A program made the position numbers and the translations under genes. Positions 1 through 4,886 of a stretch of DNA of 5,194 nucleotides are shown here, in pieces. This stretch comes from Moraxella porci DSM 25326 (lineage in GTDB: Bacteria > Pseudomonadota > Gammaproteobacteria > Pseudomonadales > Moraxellaceae): NCBI RefSeq assembly GCF_002014855.1, contig NZ_MUYV01000026.1, forward strand, positions 1 to 5,194, read 5' to 3'. The notes under the pieces were generated by a model. It was not told the DNA's origin. It worked only from the letters and a program-made list of their open reading frames with translations, and ran no database searches. Numbering within the stretch: the stretch's first letter is position 1; each line of letters opens with the position of its first letter.

Positions 1-2
1 AA

Positions 3-16
3 TCTAGTACAGCCCC
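3..16 (-). repeat. Possible insertion-sequence end, outward facing (left)
   Basis: The minus strand reads GGGGCTGTACTAGA out of the window. The same 14 bases occur on the plus strand at 5178-5191, also facing outward, and the two copies differ immediately after the shared part. This is what two inverted ends of one insertion sequence, or of two copies of it, would look like from the flanking DNA. From memory the motif resembles the ends of IS1016/IS1595-family elements; that family name is a weak recollection. No transposase is present in the window. Confidence 0.5.
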
Positions 17-48
17 AAAATTAATATCCAAAGTAGTTTTTTTTTCAT
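4..48 (-). pseudogene. Start of a signal-peptide ORF cut by the left repeat
   Basis: An ATG at 46-48 opens a 14-codon frame, MKKKLLWILILGLY, ending at TAG. The first 11 residues have the basic-then-hydrophobic pattern of a signal peptide or membrane anchor. The last three residues and the stop come from the GGGGCTGTACTAG repeat. This would fit a gene downstream of blaROB that an insertion sequence cut near codon 11. The Shine-Dalgarno match upstream is poor (only GTGA), and so short a frame can occur by chance. The call is tentative and the gene is unidentified. Confidence 0.22.
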
Positions 49-63
49 AAATTTTCACTTTTT

Positions 64-84
64 CTAACAAAATGAATTTGTTAG
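64..84. repeat. 8-bp inverted repeat over the blaROB stop codon
   Basis: CTAACAAA (64-71) and TTTGTTAG (77-84) are perfect complements around a 5-nt loop. The hairpin covers the blaROB stop codon at 81-83. In the blaROB direction it is followed by A-rich, not T-rich, sequence, so it is not a textbook intrinsic terminator. It may protect the mRNA 3' end or serve as a weak stop. Confidence 0.45.
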
Positions 85-1004
85 TTGAGCTGTAAAGTAT
101 GAAATACTTGCTTTGCTGTATCTTCTACTAATTTATTGTTGAATTTGGCTTCTTCGGTAAATTGCGTACTCATGATTGCCATCACAATCGGTTTGCGATT
201 TGGTATGCGAACCACCGCAATATCATTGCGTACACCATATTTACCCGCCCCGCTTTTATCGTACACTTTCCACGATGTTGGCGTAGCAGCGCGAATCAAT
301 GGATTGCCTGTTGCGTTATTGTCCAACCAATTCCACAAAATCGTTTTTTGCGATTCGGTTAATGTGTTGCCCAATAAATACGCATTTAAATTCATCGCCA
401 TTTGTTTGGGTGTACTCGTATCACGAATATCGTTGGGTTTGGCTTGATTTAAATCGGGTTCTAGCCGATTGGCATGGGTTACGTTATCGCCTAATTGTCG
501 CAAAATACGTTGATATTGTTCCACGCCACCCAATTCTTTGAGCAGCAAATTGGTCGCGCTGTTGTCGCTAAACCGCACGGCTGCTTCACATAATTGGGCA
601 ATCGTCATGCCTTTGCCAACGTATTTTTGGGTTTCGGGAGAATAACTAACCAAATCTTTTTGGCTATATGAAATGGTACGATTTAAATCTTTTTCAGGCA
701 GCGATTGCAACACCGCCCCAGCCAACAACGCCTTGAAAGTGGACGCATAAGCAAAGCGTTCATCTGCACGATAAGACAAAGAATGTCCCGTTTCTGTATC
801 CCATACATAAACGCCAATTCGGGCTTGATACTGCTGTTCCAAATTCGCCAAAGTCTGTTGAAAGGTGGCTTGTGTGGCTGATTGTTGCACAGGCGCACTA
901 GCAGGCTGCGGATTAGACGTTACCGAATGAACAGAATTGGGCGAACAAGCCGTTAATGTTAATGTCAGCAATAATAATGTGCCGATTTTTAACTTATTTA
1001 ACAT
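81..1004 (-). CDS. blaROB: ROB-type class A beta-lactamase
   Basis: This is a periplasmic serine beta-lactamase that hydrolyses penicillins through an acyl-enzyme. The 307-aa protein is recognisable as ROB, known mainly from small Pasteurellaceae plasmids (ROB-1 of Haemophilus influenzae). All class A motifs are present: STFK at 88-91 (nucleophile Ser88, Lys91), SDN at 146-148, the omega-loop segment RLEPDLN with general base Glu182 and Asn186, and KSG at 250-252. The hydrophobic signal ends in LTAC (Cys20), a plausible lipobox, so membrane anchoring is possible. The start has a good AAAGGA site at 1011-1016, 6 nt upstream. The signal peptide contains LTLTLT; I recall ROB-1 as 305 aa with one LT fewer, so this looks like a 6-bp duplication (ACATTA twice). 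His177-Ala178 may also differ from the Thr I remember in ROB-1. The surrounding DNA carries Neisseriaceae-type DUS copies, which points to lateral transfer. The family assignment is very secure; the exact allele is not. Confidence 0.97.
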   Translation of the reverse strand: MLNKLKIGTLLLLTLTLTACSPNSVHSVTSNPQPASAPVQQSATQATFQQTLANLEQQYQARIGVYVWDTETGHSLSYRADERFAYASTFKALLAGAVLQSLPEKDLNRTISYSQKDLVSYSPETQKYVGKGMTIAQLCEAAVRFSDNSATNLLLKELGGVEQYQRILRQLGDNVTHANRLEPDLNQAKPNDIRDTSTPKQMAMNLNAYLLGNTLTESQKTILWNWLDNNATGNPLIRAATPTSWKVYDKSGAGKYGVRNDIAVVRIPNRKPIVMAIMSTQFTEEAKFNNKLVEDTAKQVFHTLQLN

Positions 1005-1038
1005 AAATTATCCTTTGATTTTACTAAATAAATTTCTT

Positions 1039-1053
1039 TTCAGGCAGCCTGAA
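1039..1053. repeat. DNA uptake sequence, copy 1
   Basis: TTCAGGCAGCCTGAA is a perfect odd palindrome. It contains AGGCAGCCTGAA on the plus strand and AGGCTGCCTGAA on the minus strand, which match the AG-kingDUS and AG-simDUS dialects described for Kingella and Simonsiella. Neisseriaceae use such sequences for selective DNA uptake in transformation. It lies 35 bp upstream of the blaROB start codon, three bases from copy 2. Confidence 0.85.
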
Positions 1054-1071
1054 AAATTCAGGCAGCCTGAA
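1052..1071 (-). terminator. Possible DUS hairpin terminator between DUF5713 remnant and blaROB
   Basis: On the minus strand copy 2 folds as TTCAGG-CTG-CCTGAA and runs straight into five T residues, giving a short intrinsic-terminator shape just after the DUF5713 remnant. It would lie upstream of blaROB, so it could attenuate any transcript arriving from further upstream. The stem is only 6 bp, so strength is doubtful. Confidence 0.4.
1057..1071. repeat. DNA uptake sequence, copy 2
   Basis: This copy is identical to the one at 1039-1053 and in the same orientation, separated by AAA. Because the unit is palindromic, the two copies can also pair with each other into a long stem with one central mismatch, extended by two more A-T pairs. 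Neisseriaceae often have paired DUS copies after genes, where they act as terminators. Confidence 0.85.
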
Positions 1072-1076
1072 AAATA

Positions 1077-1105
1077 ATTTTACCAATCACGCGGGGATTT
1101 ATCAA
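1077..1105 (-). promoter_or_regulatory. Candidate sigma70 promoter for blaROB
   Basis: On the minus strand TTGATA (1100-1105) and TAAAAT (1077-1082) are separated by exactly 17 bp, each one base from consensus. The -35 box lies in the Val-Asp-Lys codons of the DUF5713 remnant and the -10 box overlaps its stop codon. The predicted start falls near 1070, so the blaROB leader would begin in the DUS pair. No better promoter is seen closer to blaROB. Prediction from sequence only. Confidence 0.5.
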
Positions 1106-1187
1106 CCAAAAAATTGGGAAAATAGCCGTCATCATACATGCCACGCAGAAAATCGTATGATTGAATTTGCGGATTTTGAATGTTCAT
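1080..1187 (-). pseudogene. Truncated N-terminus of a DUF5713-like protein
   Basis: The frame encodes 35 residues: MNIQNPQIQSYDFL, then RGMYDDGYFPNFLVDK, then SPRDW and a TAA. The segment with DFLxxMYDDxYFPxFLVDK resembles the start of DUF5713 proteins, which I recall as about 110-120 aa and of unknown function. Similarity stops at the DK, as if a deletion joined the gene to unrelated DNA. A strong ribosome-binding site (AAGGAAA, 1192-1198) lies 4-5 nt before the ATG, so this was a real gene start. It shares the strand with blaROB and is bracketed by DUS copies, which suggests a Neisseriaceae source. It could instead be a genuine tiny protein; the family match is from memory. Confidence 0.5.
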
Positions 1188-1217
1188 CTTGTTTCCTTAT
1201 TTTATGGGTTATGAATG

Positions 1218-1232
1218 TTCAGGCAGCCTGAA
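1218..1232. repeat. DNA uptake sequence, copy 3
   Basis: This is a third exact copy of TTCAGGCAGCCTGAA, upstream of the DUF5713 remnant. It is the last one seen going right. The host-like DUF2799 gene ends at 1262, so the edge of the foreign block probably lies between 1233 and 1261. Confidence 0.85.
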
Positions 1233-1239
1233 ACGTATT

Positions 1240-1252
1240 ATTCAACTTGAAT
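1240..1252. repeat. 13-bp palindrome at the probable junction
   Basis: ATTCAA-C-TTGAAT is a perfect odd palindrome, 10 bp before the 3' end of the DUF2799 pseudogene. There is no T-tract after it in either direction, so it is not a convincing terminator. It sits in the 29-bp stretch where DUS-bearing DNA meets host-like DNA. Confidence 0.35.
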
Positions 1253-1261
1253 TGTCAAAAC

Positions 1262-1714
1262 TCATCGCCAATAACGATAGGGTAGTGGCGCATACCAAGG
1301 ATGAAACACAGGATATGCCCAATCACGGCTAAGCTGCGCACGGCGATAATACTGCTGATAACCCAAAGCATGCGATTGCTGAATCTCAAGCAGACCAGCT
1401 TCAGGGCAGACTTGATTGAGTGAATAACCGCGCTGACCGATCTCATAGGCATTGCCTTTGGTGCAGTAGCTATTTAAGCCAATTTGCCGGCCCGCCTCCC
1501 AAGTCTTGATAATCTCAGGTGTTAATTTGATGGCTTGACACTGCTTTTGATGGCGGCTAATTTCATAAGGATAGCGACCTGCTTTGCCATCTTCGATACC
1601 GACAGCATGTCAATCGGGTGCAGCGCAATCGATTTGGGGCTGCTGTGCGGTGGTCGCGCAGCCAGTGACAATGGCGGATAAACCAAAGGCGAATAAAAGC
1701 GCAAGTTTTTTCAT
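1262..1714 (-). pseudogene. DUF2799 lipoprotein gene broken by an internal TGA
   Basis: Read through, the frame has 151 codons including the final stop. It begins MKKLALLFAFGLSAIVTGC, a lipoprotein signal with lipobox Cys19, preceded by an AAGG site (1721-1724) 6 nt upstream. Codon 35 (1610-1612) is TGA. The frame then continues without a shift through HAVGIEDGKAGR, a HQKQC segment, EAGRQIGLNSYC, and GNAYEIGQRGYSLNQVC to the stop at 1262-1264. The GR-x2-GL-x2-YC and G-x2-G-x2-Y-x3-C pattern is that of DUF2799, an envelope protein family without a known activity. The stop replaces what should be Trp in the DW motif, so a single G-to-A change (TGG to TGA) explains it. The product would be a 34-aa stub. 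Alternatives are a sequencing error or rare readthrough. The gene otherwise looks intact, so inactivation is recent. Confidence 0.82.
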
Positions 1715-1769
1715 AACAGACCTTAAATGATGGCGCAATTTTGCTGATAAGTCGTTGAAGAGATCAGAT

Positions 1770-1775
1770 ATTCTA
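1770..1775 (-). promoter_or_regulatory. Weak -10 candidate for the DUF2799 gene
   Basis: TAGAAT on the minus strand lies about 55 bp before the start codon. The only -35 candidate (TTGGTC, 18 bp upstream) matches poorly. Apart from the inverted repeat at 1873-1914, nothing else is recognisable in 1715-1920. Confidence 0.2.
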
Positions 1776-1872
1776 CGATACTTTGGTAGGTGTGACCAAT
1801 TTACCCATCAGCTTGGATGATGCAAATTAAGATAATCAAAGTCACATCAAGCCAATACAATATCCCAAGATG

Positions 1873-1914
1873 CCAAATCCAAGCAGCATGAAACAAGCCG
1901 CCGCTTGGATTTGG
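1873..1914. repeat. 12-bp perfect inverted repeat after mliC
   Basis: CCAAATCCAAGC (1873-1884) and GCTTGGATTTGG (1903-1914) are perfect complements around an 18-nt loop. The structure starts 7 bp after the mliC stop codon. Inside it a competing hairpin, CAAGC-4 nt-GCTTG, occupies 1894-1907 and is followed on the minus strand by TTT. The outer stem has no T-tract after it. It may end mliC transcription, but could also be a repeat-family element or a protein-binding site. Confidence 0.55.
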
Positions 1915-1920
1915 ATGAGA

Positions 1921-2331
1921 TTATGACAGCGATTGACCAACGCCACGGCAATTCAAAGTATGCTCCGTGCCTGCAATCGTCACAGCCAAAATGGCATCAC
2001 GACCTTTGGCATGCCATTCATACAGGCTGTTTGGGTTGGTGTGGTTAACAAAACGCATACCAGAGCCGCTCACTGCTGAGTTCATGGTGATCTCTTGATT
2101 TAGTAGTTTCCAACTTGGGACATTGATGGATAGGACAGCACGATCACTCTGTGGCTGATAGTTGGCGATGACGCTGGCATTGTCATCACATTGATAAGTC
2201 GCAATCAATCGCTTTTGTTGAGCGCTGTCAGCGGTGGTATTGACAGAGGCAGTCTGGGTGTTGATCGTCGAAGTGGCACAGCCTGTAATGGCAAGGGCGG
2301 CCAAAGTCGTACAAGCAAGTAATTTTTTCAT
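1921..2331 (-). CDS. mliC: MliC/PliC-type c-type lysozyme inhibitor lipoprotein
   Basis: A predicted envelope lipoprotein that would bind and block host c-type lysozyme, protecting peptidoglycan. With the start at 2331 it has 136 aa. The signal peptide ends at ITGC (Cys18), followed by a Thr/Ser/Gln-rich linker to about residue 40 and a compact beta domain. The domain shows family features: an opening YxC (Cys48), the SGSGMRF loop at 88-94, WHAKG at 106-110, and a closing LNC (Cys128) that can pair with Cys48. In the family an invariant Ser and Lys on these two loops enter the lysozyme active site; Ser88 or Ser90 and Lys109 are the candidates here. An ATG six bases upstream (2337) is in frame, but AAGG sits only 2-3 nt from it and 8 nt from the chosen ATG. 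It is separated from nhaA by a terminator and appears to be its own transcription unit. Confidence 0.82.
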   Translation of the reverse strand: MKKLLACTTLAALAITGCATSTINTQTASVNTTADSAQQKRLIATYQCDDNASVIANYQPQSDRAVLSINVPSWKLLNQEITMNSAVSGSGMRFVNHTNPNSLYEWHAKGRDAILAVTIAGTEHTLNCRGVGQSLS

Positions 2332-2362
2332 CTTCATATCCTTTAAGTGGGTTAAGAATGGT

Positions 2363-2379
2363 CAAATGCCAAGCATTTG
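2363..2379. repeat. 7-bp hairpin in the mliC leader
   Basis: CAAATGC (2363-2369) and GCATTTG (2373-2379) pair perfectly around CAA. It lies 32 bp upstream of the mliC start, inside the predicted 5' leader, and has no T-tract. It may influence mRNA stability or bind a regulator. Confidence 0.4.
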
Positions 2380-2410
2380 GGTGAAAATTAGCTATGTTTC
2401 ATATGGCTTT

Positions 2411-2416
2411 ATTATA
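2411..2416 (-). promoter_or_regulatory. -10 candidate for mliC
   Basis: A perfect TATAAT reads on the minus strand about 80 bp before the mliC start. At the expected distance there is no convincing -35 hexamer (ATCCAC at 17 bp). It may need an activator, or another start site may be used. Confidence 0.4.
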
Positions 2417-2519
2417 TGCCAAATTCTGCTCGTGTGGATGGCAGTTGGCCTCAAAAACTGTAATAAATATGTCACCAATCTTACCCAAATCTTACACCAT
2501 TAACCGATACAGCTTTACT

Positions 2520-2544
2520 AAAAAAAGGCCGGCGAATGCCAGCC
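2520..2544 (-). terminator. Intrinsic terminator of nhaA
   Basis: On the minus strand GGCTGGC and GCCGGCC form a 7-bp GC-rich stem (one G-T pair) with an ATTC loop, directly followed by seven T residues. It begins 17 bp after the nhaA stop codon. This is a classic rho-independent terminator and separates nhaA from mliC. Confidence 0.88.
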
Positions 2545-2561
2545 TAATAGATCGCGATGAC

Positions 2562-3791
2562 TCATTCAGTCACGCTGTTACCAGTAGGGATAAAGCCCTC
2601 GCCAGAATCTTTGGCAAGTACAGGATGATCGGCATTAGGAATGCTGCTACGCAAAATCAGATAGCCTAAGATGCCCGCGATGATCGAACCTAAAATGATG
2701 CCCAGTCGCGGATCGAACTCATCTGGAATGCCGCCAAAAGCCAATCCTGAGATAAACAAACTCATCGTAAAGCCGATGCCGCATAGCAGTGATACGCCAT
2801 ACAGCTGCTTGATGGTAGTGCCTTTTGGCAATCCTGCCAAGCCCAGTTTTAGGCATAAGAATACCGCTGCCATAACACCAATTTGTTTACCGATGAGCAG
2901 TCCTGAGGCGATGCCAAGCGGTACAGGATGCAGTAGGCTATCTATACTCGTTCCGGCCAGTGAAATACCAGCATTGGCAAAGGCAAACAGCGGCAGCACA
3001 CCAAATGCCACGGTGTTATGCAAATCATGCTCCAGCTCTTCAAGTGGTGAATGTTCTGGATCACGCTTGTTACGCAGTGGGATAAAAAATGCCAATAGCA
3101 CGCCTGCCAAAGTCGCATGCACCCCTGATTTTAGCATCGCCGCCCACATGATCAGACCGATCATCAAATACGGGGTCAGACGCACCACGCCCATTTTATT
3201 TAATAGGTACAAAAACGGCAAGCAGACCGCCGCCACACCCAATGAAAACAGCGATAAATCGGCGGTATAAAACAGCGCAATGATGATAATCGCACCCAAG
3301 TCATCAAAAATCGCGATCGACACCAAAAACACCTTTAGCGCATTTGGCACACGATTTCCAAGTAAGCTAATCACACCCAAAGCAAAGGCAATGTCGGTCG
3401 CCGCAGGGATCGCCCAGCCAACCAGATGCTCGGGATTTTGATAATTAAAAGCAGCATAGATCAAAGCTGGTACGATCATCCCACCGACAGCCGCTAAGGC
3501 GGGCATGAGGATCTGTTTGAGATCGGATAATTCACCGATCAACGCCTCTCGCTTTAATTCCAATCCCACCAAAAAGAAAAATATCGCCATCAAGCCATCA
3601 TTAATCCAATGATGCGCATCTTTGGCAATCTCAAAAGCACCGATCTGAACCACCACAGGCGCATGAATGAAATCATCATACAGCCATTGTAGCGGCGAGT
3701 TCGCAATGATCATGGCAAGGATCGCAGCGAGGGCAAGAATGATGCCGCCTGCTGCTTCTAATTCTAAAAATCGCTTAATTCGTGCAAACAT
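2562..3791 (-). CDS. nhaA: Na+/H+ antiporter NhaA
   Basis: An inner-membrane antiporter that exports Na+ or Li+ in exchange for about two protons, giving sodium tolerance and pH homeostasis at alkaline pH. The 409-aa protein aligns closely with E. coli NhaA (388 aa), nearly in the same numbering. It has Thr132-Asp133 in ATDIAFALG, the ion-binding pair Asp163-Asp164 in [10 protein letters not shown], Lys302 in LIGKQIG (E. coli Lys300), the pH-sensing His224 in [10 protein letters not shown] (E. coli His225), and Glu78/Arg81 in VGLELKRE. About 12 hydrophobic helices are evident. The E. coli Ile-Asp-Asp is Phe-Asp-Asp here. After about residue 382 there is an extra hydrophilic tail of some 27 residues. 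The ATG at 3789-3791 fits the family N-terminus, although the ribosome-binding site (GAGA) is weak. It is divergent from yfcA and no nhaR regulator lies in the window. Confidence 0.98.
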   Translation of the reverse strand: MFARIKRFLELEAAGGIILALAAILAMIIANSPLQWLYDDFIHAPVVVQIGAFEIAKDAHHWINDGLMAIFFFLVGLELKREALIGELSDLKQILMPALAAVGGMIVPALIYAAFNYQNPEHLVGWAIPAATDIAFALGVISLLGNRVPNALKVFLVSIAIFDDLGAIIIIALFYTADLSLFSLGVAAVCLPFLYLLNKMGVVRLTPYLMIGLIMWAAMLKSGVHATLAGVLLAFFIPLRNKRDPEHSPLEELEHDLHNTVAFGVLPLFAFANAGISLAGTSIDSLLHPVPLGIASGLLIGKQIGVMAAVFLCLKLGLAGLPKGTTIKQLYGVSLLCGIGFTMSLFISGLAFGGIPDEFDPRLGIILGSIIAGILGYLILRSSIPNADHPVLAKDSGEGFIPTGNSVTE

Positions 3792-3893
3792 ATCAATCTC
3801 AACTAAAGTGTCACAAATGAGACATCATTCACCTGTCACACTGGCAGTAAATTTATCGCTAACTGTAACATAAAAATAAGGTAAGGATAAAGA

Positions 3894-3911
3894 CTAAGTT
3901 ACAAAACTTAG
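3894..3911. repeat. 7-bp inverted repeat between nhaA and yfcA
   Basis: CTAAGTT (3894-3900) and AACTTAG (3905-3911) are perfect complements around ACAA. The symmetric AT-rich shape and its place about 100 bp upstream of nhaA suit an operator. No regulator gene is in the window to pair it with. Confidence 0.45.
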
Positions 3912-4025
3912 CGCAATTTATGAAATTTTTTATGGTTTGAATCCAGATTGAGCTGATTTTTTGGTGTTATGGGCTGATCTATGTCGATACACAGCCGGGC
4001 TTGGCTGTTAAAATTGTCCAAATCA

Positions 4026-4054
4026 TTGGCACAGTTTTGATCCAGCGTTATAAT
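4026..4054 (+). promoter_or_regulatory. Sigma70 promoter of yfcA
   Basis: TTGGCA (4026-4031) and a perfect TATAAT (4049-4054) are separated by 17 bp. Only one of twelve bases differs from consensus. Transcription would start near 4061, giving a leader of about 58 nt before the yfcA start codon. The leader starts in a small inverted repeat, AGCCAA (4055-4060) with TTGGCT (4067-4072). It probably also drives the DUF1697 gene. Confidence 0.72.
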
Positions 4055-4065
4055 AGCCAAGGGCT

Positions 4066-4095
4066 TTTGGCTTTATTAAATTTGGCTTTAATAAA
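4066..4095 (+). repeat. Tandem 15-bp repeat in the yfcA leader
   Basis: TTTGGCTTTATTAAA (4066-4080) is followed directly by TTTGGCTTTAATAAA (4081-4095), with one mismatch. The repeat lies between the predicted transcription start and the start codon. It looks like a recent duplication; copy-number change could alter leader length. Confidence 0.6.
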
Positions 4096-4118
4096 ATGAC
4101 TTGATGGGTGGGGTGGTA

Positions 4119-4874
4119 ATGGATATTCAGCTTGGCTTAGAGATATTGTTGCTGTTATTTGGTGTGGCGATGCTGGCAGGCTTCGTTGATGCGATGGCAG
4201 GCGGTGGTGGGTTATTGACCATTCCTGCCCTGTTGTTGTCTGGTGTGCCACCGATCGCCACCCTTGCCACCAATAAACTGCAAGCATCGGCAGGGTCATT
4301 CTCAGCCAGTCTAACGATGATCAAAAAAGGCGTCGTACATCCTGCCCAAATCAAGATTGCTTTATTGATGGCTTTTGTGGGTTCGGCGATTGCCACGGTG
4401 TTGGTGCAATTATCCCCACCTGAGATGTTAAAAGTCATCATTCCATTTCTCGTCGCTGGGGTGGGGCTTTATACGCTGTTTGCCCCAAGCTTGGGCGAAA
4501 TTGAAAGCATGCCCAAAATCAGCCAAAGCGCGTGGCAAAAAACCATCGTACCGCTGATCGGCTTTTATGATGGCTATCTAGGGCCAGGGACGGGAACATT
4601 TTTTGCACTGTCCAATGTGGCACTGCGAGGGATGGATCTGATCCGAGCCACAGGCACTGCCAAGCTACTCAACTTCGCGACCAATATCGCCAGTCTGATT
4701 TTCTTTATTCTAGGCGGTCAAGTGCTATGGAAAGTGGGCTTTGTGATGATGGCAGGGCAGATTATTGGGGCGTTTTGTGGCTCGCAGATGGTAGTCAAAG
4801 GCGGTGCCAAATTTATCCGTCCTGTGATTGTGCTGATGTGCTTTGCGATGGTGGTGCGGTATGTATTTTGGTGA
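4119..4874 (+). CDS. yfcA: TSUP-family (TauE/SafE) membrane transporter, YfcA type
   Basis: A polytopic inner-membrane protein of the sulfite/organosulfonate exporter family. The substrate is not known for YfcA itself. The 251-aa product has about 8 hydrophobic segments and the duplicated family signatures: GFVDAMAGGGGLLTIPALL (21-39) with TNKLQAS (51-57) in the first half, and GFYDGYLGPGTGTFF (148-162) with GTAKLLNFATN (179-189) in the second half. These align with E. coli YfcA. The ATG at 4119 was chosen because it gives the usual short N-terminus and follows a G-rich GGGGTGG stretch. An in-frame ATG at 4104 or TTG at 4101 would add five or six residues. It has its own promoter and is followed 12 bp later by the DUF1697 gene, so the two are probably cotranscribed. 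Confidence 0.92.
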   Translation: MDIQLGLEILLLLFGVAMLAGFVDAMAGGGGLLTIPALLLSGVPPIATLATNKLQASAGSFSASLTMIKKGVVHPAQIKIALLMAFVGSAIATVLVQLSPPEMLKVIIPFLVAGVGLYTLFAPSLGEIESMPKISQSAWQKTIVPLIGFYDGYLGPGTGTFFALSNVALRGMDLIRATGTAKLLNFATNIASLIFFILGGQVLWKVGFVMMAGQIIGAFCGSQMVVKGGAKFIRPVIVLMCFAMVVRYVFW

Positions 4875-4886
4875 TTGGGGATAAAA

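Larger units (their letters stand above)
3792..4118. other. Divergent intergenic region between nhaA and yfcA
   Basis: 327 bp hold the promoters of both genes. Besides the separately listed sites, two direct repeats TGTCACA (3809-3815 and 3834-3840) lie just upstream of nhaA, with an inverted GACA (3821-3824) between them; these could bind a regulator. ACAGCC (3991-3996) and GGCTGT (4003-4008) form another small hairpin upstream of the yfcA promoter. No clear sigma70 promoter for nhaA could be picked, and no coding frame of note is seen. Confidence 0.5.

Noticed and set aside
64..84. Intrinsic terminator for blaROB
   Set aside because: The hairpin is perfect but AT-rich and has no T-tract after it on the blaROB strand; kept only as an inverted repeat.
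136..541. Several plus-strand frames across blaROB
   Set aside because: They overlap one another and lie opposite a gene with complete catalytic motifs; no family features or good start signals are seen.
693..702. TTCAGGCAGC inside blaROB, a partial DUS
   Set aside because: Only 10 of the 15 bases match and the conserved CTGAA end is missing; it encodes ordinary ROB residues.
1522..1704. 60-codon minus-strand frame inside the DUF2799 region
   Set aside because: It is in a different frame from the DUF2799 reading, which carries the signal peptide and family motifs.
2234..2669. Two plus-strand frames of 89 and 91 codons between mliC and nhaA
   Set aside because: They run through the mliC start, the nhaA terminator and the end of nhaA, and show no protein-like pattern.
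2671..3270. 199-codon open frame on the plus strand
   Set aside because: It is fully antisense to nhaA and has low-complexity Pro/Ser/Asn-rich composition, the usual shadow of a membrane-protein gene.
4048..4441. Minus-strand frames opposite yfcA
   Set aside because: They overlap a well-supported transporter gene and its promoter, and have no family features.
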